Of a stretch of DNA of 9,706 bases, positions 5,418-9,706 are shown in pieces. The stretch spans positions 1 through 9,706 of the forward strand of contig SPBQ01000049.1 of assembly GCA_004525875.1 (NCBI GenBank), given 5' to 3'. The notes beneath the pieces are model-generated. The model ran no database searches and was not told where the DNA came from. It was given only the letters and a program-made list of their open reading frames with translations. Position numbers and translations under genes: made by a program. Source of the DNA: Myxococcales bacterium (lineage in GTDB: Bacteria > Desulfobacterota_B > Binatia > UBA1149 > SPBQ01). The number at the start of each line of letters is the position of its first letter. The first letter of the stretch is position 1.

Positions 5418-6437
5418 TTACTGGTCGGTTCCCGCGACCCAGCCGGTTTCGGGGGCGCCGTCGAGAATCCAGAGCTCGATGATCTCGAGGAGATCGGTCG
5501 ACACTGGCTCCCCGAGGGCCGGCATCGCCGTGCCCCAGCCCGCCTCCAGATCCGGGACGATCTTGCGATAGAGGAAGCTGAGAGCCGGATCCCCCGGGGT
5601 GACGCGAAGCTGACCATCGCCAGCAGCCGTCAAGGTCGTGGGCGTGATGTCGATCAGCTGCGCGTAGGCCGCGTCGGCGAGTAGATTCAGACCGGCGGCA
5701 TTGGTCTGATCGTCGTGACAGGCCGTGAACGCGCAACTCGGCAGGAATACCTGCTGCACGATGCGGTCGAACGTACTGTCGTAAAGATCCATGGCCGTGT
5801 AGACGGCATCGCCCTCGGGGCGACAGCTGAACTTCATCTTGTCCTTGTCGCGTGTCTGCTTGCCCGTGACCGTTCCGCTCGCCTCGAGCTTCAGCTTCTT
5901 GCGCCCCTTGGCGAACCTACTTTTCTTCTTCGGCGCGAGCGCGACCTCGACGGTGCCGGCCAGCGCGCAGGTATCCGGGATCGAGCTGGGAAGGCCGAGC
6001 GCGTCGGCGCGCAGCTGCAGCGCCTGCCAGTCCGGATCGAACTTGGGATCACCGTTGTCAACGGCGTTCGAGATCGCGATGGAGTCGGTGGTTGCGGGCG
6101 TGCAGTCGGGGAGCTCCGGCGTCGTGGAGTTAACGCACAGCTGCAGATCGAAGACACAGCGTGCGTTGCGTAGCCCATCGGCGTCGCAGCTCGCATCGCC
6201 GTCCACGCAGTCGATGTTCTTCGGTACCTTGGGCGGTGCCGGGTGATTCGCTCCAGCGGCCTCGAGAACCACCATGCAATCGGTCTTCTTGCTGCCGCCG
6301 CCGCGCACCGTCTGGCCGTCGGCTGGCGCGGCCAAAGCCGAGAGGGCGACCAGCGTGGCGAGCGCCGAAACGAACGTCGGGCAGACCAGGCGGCCGGAAA
6401 GCGGGAGGGAGGAACAGTCACGTGGGTCGTACATCAT
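5418..6437 (-). CDS. exported protein with C-x4-C-H cytochrome-like C-terminal domain
   Basis: From ATG 6437 the protein has 339 residues; ATG 6434 is equally possible. An N-terminal signal peptide has its hydrophobic core at about 21-37, ending A-L-A-A-P-A-D-G-Q. A Cys/Asp-rich part contains D-G-D-A-S-C-D-A-D-G (79-88), which resembles a calcium-binding loop. A Lys-rich stretch (about 169-200) follows. The C-terminal domain (about 223-330) begins F-D-R-I-V-Q-Q-V-F and has C-A-F-T-A-C-H (235-241), then P-G-D-P-A-L-S-F-L-Y, a Met-Pro (305-306) and W-I-L-D-G-A (323-328). That order matches cytochrome c-like domains of planctomycete and deltaproteobacterial exported proteins, though the spacing is C-x4-C-H rather than C-x2-C-H; Met305 could be the distal ligand. 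Function is unknown. The frame is open up to a GTG at 6527, but that extension is not signal-like. Confidence 0.75.
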   Translation of the reverse strand: MMYDPRDCSSLPLSGRLVCPTFVSALATLVALSALAAPADGQTVRGGGSKKTDCMVVLEAAGANHPAPPKVPKNIDCVDGDASCDADGLRNARCVFDLQLCVNSTTPELPDCTPATTDSIAISNAVDNGDPKFDPDWQALQLRADALGLPSSIPDTCALAGTVEVALAPKKKSRFAKGRKKLKLEASGTVTGKQTRDKDKMKFSCRPEGDAVYTAMDLYDSTFDRIVQQVFLPSCAFTACHDDQTNAAGLNLLADAAYAQLIDITPTTLTAAGDGQLRVTPGDPALSFLYRKIVPDLEAGWGTAMPALGEPVSTDLLEIIELWILDGAPETGWVAGTDQ

Positions 6438-6493
6438 GCCGGTGCTTGCCCCGGGGACTGCGTGAGACCCTTCCGGCCCGGCAATTCCGAGCC

Positions 6494-6516
6494 GCCGCGG
6501 CGCGGCGTGCCGCGGC
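6494..6516. repeat. GC-rich inverted repeat upstream of the exported-protein gene
   Basis: Two copies of the self-complementary octamer GCCGCGGC lie at 6494-6501 and 6509-6516, separated by seven bases, so they can pair as an 8-bp stem. They lie about 57 bases before the chosen ATG 6437 on the minus strand, probably in the leader or promoter region. No clear promoter was found; a TATTTT (minus strand, about 6533-6538) is a weak -10 candidate without a matching -35. Confidence 0.4.
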
Positions 6517-6624
6517 CGTAACCCCACGCGTGGAAAATATCGGTCGAGCTCCGATCAGTCTGCACTCAGGGCGCGAGCACAGACAAGGCGGTTTGCTGAA
6601 TCAGGCGGGGCCTCGACGATCCAC

Positions 6625-6662
6625 CGCTGCTCACTCCCCCTTGATCGGGGGCGTGAGCAGCG
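6625..6662 (-). terminator. hairpin directly after the SDR stop codon
   Basis: A 10-bp stem (CGCTGCTCAC, 6625-6634, with 6653-6662) continues after one mismatch into a CCCCC/GGGGG stem (6636-6640 with 6647-6651) and a six-base loop (TTGATC). It starts one base beyond the stop codon of the reductase gene on the minus strand, where its terminator should be. There is no T-tract after it, so termination may need Rho or the stem may only stabilise the mRNA. Confidence 0.6.
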
Positions 6663-6663
6663 C

Positions 6664-7485
6664 TCAGCCGACGACGTCCTCGCCGCCATCCACGCCGAGC
6701 ACGTTGCCGGAGATCCACTGCGAGCCCGGCTCGACGATCAGCGCGACCGCGGCGGCAACGTCGGCCGGCTCGGTGAGCCGGCCGCCCGGGTTGACGGCCC
6801 GTGCCCTGTCGCGGATCGACTCCCATCCGGGAATCTTCTTGAGCGCCGCGGTCTCGGTCACGCCCGCCCGGATGGCGTTGGCGGTGATGCCGCGCGGTGC
6901 AAGCTCGAGCGCGAGCTGGCGCACGTAGGACTCGAGCGCGGCCTTCGCCGCCGAGACCATGCCGTATCCCGCCGTCGCGCGCGACGAGCCCGCCGACGTC
7001 ATCGCCAGAACACGCGATCCGCGACCGAGCATGCCGCGCCAGACCAGCTCCTGCGTCCAGTAGACGAGCGAGCTCGCCATCACGTCGAGGGTCATCGAGA
7101 CCTGCGACACCCGCGCCGAGCTTCCGGCGTCCTCGCCGACCAGCGGTGCGAGCGATCCGAAGGCCAGAGAATGGAACAGGAGTCTCACGCAACCTTCGCC
7201 ATCCGCACCACTCGCGCTGCTGGCGCTGCATTCCGCCGCCAGCGCCTCGACGACCTCCGCTCGCTTCTTTTCGTCAGCCGCGTTGACGTTGAAGAACAGC
7301 GCGCGTCGACCCGCTTCCTCGACGGCCGCCTTGGTGCGCTCGGCGTTCTCGATCGTGGAACGACGATCGAGATGGACGCCGCAGACGTCGAACCCCTTGC
7401 GAGCGAGCTCCACCGAAACGGCGGCACCGAACCCGCTCGAGGCGCCCAGCACGAGCGCCCAGTTCTCGCTGGTTCGGGTCGACAT
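6664..7485 (-). CDS. FabL-like enoyl-ACP reductase / short-chain dehydrogenase
   Basis: From ATG 7485 the protein has 273 residues. It is an SDR Rossmann protein: the cofactor loop is G-A-S-S-G-F-G (14-20), and H-L-D-R-R-S (38-43) has two Arg that would favour NADPH. The active site has Ser164 and Tyr174 with Lys181, spaced Y-x6-K as in enoyl-ACP reductases (FabI, FabL) rather than Y-x3-K of ordinary SDRs. The C-terminal half (A-K-A-A-L-E, L-A-x-E-L-x-P-R-G-I, T-A-A-L-K, D-G-G) resembles Bacillus FabL as I remember it. It would reduce the trans-2 double bond of acyl-ACP in fatty acid synthesis, or a related acyl substrate. A Ser/Gly-rich insert at about 86-98 is unusual. ATG 7497 is an alternative start but lies inside the -10 element. 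Confidence 0.8.
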   Translation of the reverse strand: MSTRTSENWALVLGASSGFGAAVSVELARKGFDVCGVHLDRRSTIENAERTKAAVEEAGRRALFFNVNAADEKKRAEVVEALAAECSASSASGADGEGCVRLLFHSLAFGSLAPLVGEDAGSSARVSQVSMTLDVMASSLVYWTQELVWRGMLGRGSRVLAMTSAGSSRATAGYGMVSAAKAALESYVRQLALELAPRGITANAIRAGVTETAALKKIPGWESIRDRARAVNPGGRLTEPADVAAAVALIVEPGSQWISGNVLGVDGGEDVVG

Positions 7486-7492
7486 CGGCGCG

Positions 7493-7521
7493 ACCATACG
7501 CGCGCCGCTGCCGAGTGGCAA
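7493..7521 (-). promoter_or_regulatory. promoter of the SDR gene, placed for a leaderless mRNA
   Basis: On the minus strand TTGCCA (7516-7521) and TATGGT (7493-7498) are 17 bases apart. The -10 ends seven bases before the end of the space preceding ATG 7485 (five bases lie between them), so transcription would begin at or next to the A of that ATG. There is no SD before the ATG, which agrees with leaderless translation and argues against ATG 7497. Confidence 0.5.
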
Positions 7522-7562
7522 TCTCGCCGGGAACCCCCTGAAAACCCGCCCGCGCGCAGGCG

Positions 7563-7625
7563 TGGACGTGTGGCCGCGGGTTTGGTAGCCTCAGGCGTTC
7601 CGCCCGCAGGGACAACAAAGAGGAG
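7563..7625 (+). promoter_or_regulatory. candidate promoter and strong SD of the small membrane protein gene
   Basis: TGGACG (7563-7568) and TAGCCT (7586-7591) are 17 bases apart and would start transcription near 7598. The promoter match is modest. The SD is strong: AGGAG (7621-7625) six bases before ATG 7632. An 8-bp inverted repeat, AAACCCGC (7542-7549) with GCGGGTTT (7576-7583), spans the -35 and could be an operator. Confidence 0.4.
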
Positions 7626-7631
7626 AGATCA

Positions 7632-7919
7632 ATGGCTCAAGATGACAAGTCGGCTGAGGAGCAACTGCACGACGCGACGTGGATGTGGGTACAGCGCACG
7701 GTGGTTGCGGCCGTGCTGATCGGCACAGGTTTCGTGGGGGCCTGGTTCCAGTACGGCGACGCCGTCGATCTGCGGCAAGAGAACAAGGAACTCCAGGACA
7801 CGATCGTCGACCTGAAGAACCAGCGCGAGACACTCTCGACGAGAATCGCTCGCGAGCAGAGCGACAAGGAAGTCTGCCAGCGAGATCTGCGCGAGCTCGA
7901 GAAGGAGTCCGCGGAGTAA
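7632..7919 (+). CDS. small membrane protein with one TM segment and a coiled coil
   Basis: The protein has 95 residues. An acidic N-terminus (1-16) leads into one membrane segment (about 19-39, with W17, W19 and W38 at its borders). A charged, heptad-like stretch (about 46-93) follows, rich in Leu, Glu, Lys and Arg, and is predicted to be a coiled coil with a single Cys at 82. The plan resembles FtsB/FtsL-type or other scaffold proteins, but no specific family motif is visible and cell division genes are not nearby. It has a strong SD and an excellent terminator, so it is probably a single-gene transcription unit. Function is unknown. Confidence 0.8.
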   Translation: MAQDDKSAEEQLHDATWMWVQRTVVAAVLIGTGFVGAWFQYGDAVDLRQENKELQDTIVDLKNQRETLSTRIAREQSDKEVCQRDLRELEKESAE

Positions 7920-7960
7920 GCCGACTTGTACAGCCCTGAAGTACCGGCGGATGCCGGACG

Positions 7961-7998
7961 AAAGCGGGCGCTCCGTACGGGGTCGCCCGCTTTTCTTT
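7961..7998 (+). terminator. intrinsic terminator
   Basis: AAAGCGGGCG (7961-7970) pairs perfectly with CGCCCGCTTT (7984-7993) around a 13-base loop that can fold further (CCGTACGG). TTTTCTTT (7991-7998) follows the stem. It lies about 40 bases after the small membrane protein gene and just beyond the end of the convergent TPR gene. On the minus strand the stem ends in only TTT, so it mainly serves the plus strand. Confidence 0.88.
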
Positions 7999-8003
7999 GC
8001 GTT

Positions 8004-8360
8004 CTAGTCCTTTAGCTCGCGCTTCCAGTCAAGCATGCGCGCCTGGGCTCCGGCAGCCTCCGCCTCCTCGATGCGGCCCGCGCGCTGGTAGAACATCGAG
8101 AGGTTCGTGTAGGCGAGAACGTCGTTCGGGTCGAGCTCGACGAGCCTCTTCCCGTTCTCGATCGCATCGTCGAACTGGCCGCGCGAGAGATGGACCATCG
8201 CCTTGCCGAGGATTGCGTCGGCGTAGCTCGGGTCGATGGCCAGACATCGTTCGAAGCGTTCCATCGCTTCCTCGTGGCGACCCTCACCGTGCAGGTCGGA
8301 GCCTTCGTAGAAGAGCTCTTCCAGCTCCGAGATCTGCTCGCCGTCTTCCGTCTCGCTCAT
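8004..8360 (-). CDS. small TPR protein
   Basis: The protein has 118 residues made of three tetratricopeptide repeats of 34 residues (about 13-46, 47-80 and 81-114), each ending in a D-P or equivalent turn (A-I-D-P-S-Y, E-L-D-P-N-D). The canonical small residues (G and A at positions 8 and 20) and the aromatic or bulky residues are mostly kept. An acidic N-terminus (1-12) precedes them and there is no signal peptide. TPR proteins are protein-binding scaffolds; the partner is unknown. The start ATG 8360 has no clear SD. The gene is divergent from the luxE-like gene across 115 bases and convergent with the small membrane protein gene. Confidence 0.85.
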   Translation of the reverse strand: MSETEDGEQISELEELFYEGSDLHGEGRHEEAMERFERCLAIDPSYADAILGKAMVHLSRGQFDDAIENGKRLVELDPNDVLAYTNLSMFYQRAGRIEEAEAAGAQARMLDWKRELKD

Positions 8361-8463
8361 TGCGTGACGACGTTACTCGTCGCAAGCGGTTGTCGCCAGC
8401 CAGCGCGCCGGCGTCGCAGCGCCGACCCGAAGCCGACCGCGGGCGTTCACGCACGATCCCGGC

Positions 8464-8475
8464 TAGCATCGCCGC
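8464..8475 (+). promoter_or_regulatory. possible -10 for a leaderless luxE-like mRNA
   Basis: TAGCAT (8464-8469) ends six bases before GTG 8476, so transcription from it would begin at the start codon. No SD precedes the GTG. A matching -35 is not evident, so this is weaker than the SDR promoter of the same layout. Confidence 0.3.
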
Positions 8476-9558
8476 GTGCTCGAAGCGCGCGTCAACAGCT
8501 TCATCGACAGCGATGGCGGCAGCGAGCCGTTCGAACGGCTCGCTCTCGACGTGTTCGCGTACCAGCACGATCGCGTGCCGGCCTACGCGAACCTGTGCGA
8601 GCGTCGCGGCGTCGACCGCGACTCCGTCACGACCTGGCGAGACATACCGGCGATGCCCGCCGACGCGTTCAAGTACGACCTGGGCCTCACCGACGAGCGG
8701 CCCCATGTCTTCGCCAGCAGCGGAACGACGGCCGGCGCCGAGCTGCGCAGCCGGCACGCGCTCACCACACTCGAGACCTACCGCCGCTCGGCACTCGCCC
8801 ACTTCCGCGCAATGGTCCTGCCGGACAACCCAGGGCCGATGGCCGTGCTGCTGCTGGGACCGTCGGCAGAGTCCCACGCCGAGTCGTCACTCGGACGGAT
8901 GTTCAGCTGGTGCATCGACGCTTTCGGGAGCGAGAAGAGCGCTGTCGCCTTCGGATCCGATGGGAACGTCGATCTCGAGGTCGCTGTCGACTGGCTGCGC
9001 CGCCGCGCCGAGGGCTGCGAGCCCGTGCTGCTGCTCGCCGTGACCTCGGCGATCTCGGCCCTGTTCGACGAGCTCCGCGACCGCCGGCTCGCGCTGCGAC
9101 TTCCGGCCGACAGCCGCCTGGTCGACACGGGCGGCAAGAAGTCCGGCGCCGGCGACACCCGCGCGCTCTCGGCCCGTGGAGTCCTCAAGGCGGCCTGGCG
9201 GTCCCTGCACGTTCCGTCCTACTGCTGCGTCAACGAGTACGGGATGACCGAGATGCTCTCGCAGTTCTACGACGATGCACTGCTCAGCCGCGCCGACGGC
9301 AGTCTCACGCCGCGCGCCAAGGTCGGTCCGCATTGGGTACGCACCCTGATCGTCGATCCAGCCACGTTGGAGCCGGTCGCCGATGGCGAGCCGGGCCTGC
9401 TACGCCACATCGATCTTGCCAACTGGGAATCCATCTCGGCTATTCAGACTCTGGACATGGGCCGTAGACTCGGCCGCGGTTTCGAGCTGCTCGGGCGCGC
9501 GGGCGGTGCCGAAACACGCGGTTGCTCGCAACTGTTGGAGACCATCGTTGCTCGATAG
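8476..9558 (+). CDS. LuxE-type acyl-protein synthetase
   Basis: The protein has 360 residues, the usual LuxE length. It has the adenylate-forming loop F-A-S-S-G-T-T-A-G (79-87), T-G-G-K-K-S-G (218-224), N-E-Y-G-M-T-E-M (253-260), the G-E-P-G-L-L-R-H-I-D-L-A-N segment (304-316) and a C-terminal G-R-x-G-G-A-E-x-R-G-C-S (340-351), in the order of the LuxE/PaaK-like family. LuxE activates a fatty acid with ATP and passes the acyl group to the LuxC reductase, which makes the aldehyde. The next gene, which overlaps this one by 11 bases, is LuxC-like, which supports the assignment. No luciferase (luxAB) or luxD gene is in the window. Start GTG 8476 gives a family-like N-terminus; there is no SD. Confidence 0.88.
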   Translation: MLEARVNSFIDSDGGSEPFERLALDVFAYQHDRVPAYANLCERRGVDRDSVTTWRDIPAMPADAFKYDLGLTDERPHVFASSGTTAGAELRSRHALTTLETYRRSALAHFRAMVLPDNPGPMAVLLLGPSAESHAESSLGRMFSWCIDAFGSEKSAVAFGSDGNVDLEVAVDWLRRRAEGCEPVLLLAVTSAISALFDELRDRRLALRLPADSRLVDTGGKKSGAGDTRALSARGVLKAAWRSLHVPSYCCVNEYGMTEMLSQFYDDALLSRADGSLTPRAKVGPHWVRTLIVDPATLEPVADGEPGLLRHIDLANWESISAIQTLDMGRRLGRGFELLGRAGGAETRGCSQLLETIVAR

Positions 9559-9706
9559 CGATAGACTCTGTCGTGCACGGCGCGCGCGGGCGCGGGTGAT
9601 CGCCGAGCGATCGACGACTGACTTGGTGCGCGTGCTGGCCGAGGCGGCCGCCGTCTGGACGTCCGGCGAATCGCGCGAGCGTCGCCGAGCGGTCACTGCA
9701 TTGCAC
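9548..9706 (+). CDS. LuxC-type acyl-CoA reductase, 3'-truncated by window edge
   Basis: A frame from TTG 9548 stays open to the window end (53 codons). It overlaps the luxE-like gene by 11 bases, and GGAG (9537-9540) stands seven bases before the TTG, a good SD in the end of luxE. The visible N-terminus is Arg-rich, then reads L-V-R-V-L-A-E-A-A-A-V-W with R-R-A-V-T-A-L-H after a short gap, which resembles the first helices of LuxC-family acyl-CoA reductases. The LuxC family reduces acyl-CoA or an enzyme-bound acyl group to aldehyde with NADPH. The catalytic Cys domain lies outside the window. GTG 9596 is a weaker alternative start. The call rests on the partial N-terminus and on the LuxE neighbour. 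Confidence 0.7.
   Translation, partial: MLDSDRLCRARRARARVIAERSTTDLVRVLAEAAAVWTSGESRERRRAVTALH

Noticed and set aside
6438..6527. GTG 6527 start for the exported C-x4-C-H protein
   Set aside because: It adds a 30-residue Arg/Pro-rich stretch before a good signal peptide and has no SD.
8190..9467. Long plus-strand ORF (425 codons) overlapping the TPR and luxE-like genes
   Set aside because: Arg-rich shadow frame; the TPR and LuxE proteins in the other frames have clear family motifs.

Overview
The window is GC-rich (roughly two thirds G+C by eye), densely coded bacterial chromosome. Several gene types point to a large-genome deltaproteobacterium-like lineage (Myxococcota, Binatota or similar): a Cys-rich, probably exported protein with repeated seven-Cys modules, an exported protein with a C-x4-C-H heme-like site next to an Asp/Cys-rich segment, a non-luminous LuxE/LuxC pair and an extended HU-like protein. 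The phylum is inferred from gene style, not from a marker gene. There are no tRNA or rRNA genes, insertion sequences, integrases or CRISPR repeats.

Layout from left to right. (1) 2-859 (+) is the 3' part of a Cys-rich protein gene. A perfect 14-bp hairpin (887-921) separates it from a convergent HU-family gene (950-1285, -), which has a clear SD and a good sigma70-type promoter. (2) 1383-1552 holds six short hairpins in a row, starting at the stop codon of a YcxB-like membrane protein gene (1552-2070, -, TTG start). (3) After a 332-bp divergent gap with one long hairpin comes a tight + strand run: a DUF938 methyltransferase (2403-3020), a DUF455 ferritin-like gene (3017-3901) with one in-frame TGA in a conserved helix, and an O-antigen ligase/polymerase-like membrane protein (3906-5417). 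(4) The last of these ends exactly against the stop codon of a convergent exported C-x4-C-H protein gene (5418-6437, -). (5) A FabL-like enoyl-ACP reductase/SDR gene (6664-7485, -) has a hairpin directly behind it and a promoter positioned for a leaderless mRNA. (6) A small TM plus coiled-coil protein (7632-7919, +) ends in a textbook intrinsic terminator and converges on a three-TPR protein (8004-8360, -). (7) A LuxE-type acyl-protein synthetase (8476-9558, +) overlaps the start of a LuxC-type acyl-CoA reductase (9548 to the window end), which begins at a TTG with a good SD.

How the genes may work together. LuxE and LuxC are translationally coupled and should form a fatty acid reductase making fatty aldehydes. 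The FabL-like reductase nearby also acts in fatty-acyl chemistry, so the right third may be a lipid or aldehyde module with no luciferase in view. The methyltransferase, ferritin-like protein and O-antigen ligase look like one transcription unit, but no shared pathway is evident.

The points most worth checking are the in-frame TGA in the DUF455 gene, the three identically spaced seven-Cys modules, the hairpin array and the luciferase-free LuxE/LuxC pair. I do not see proof of a wholly new system.
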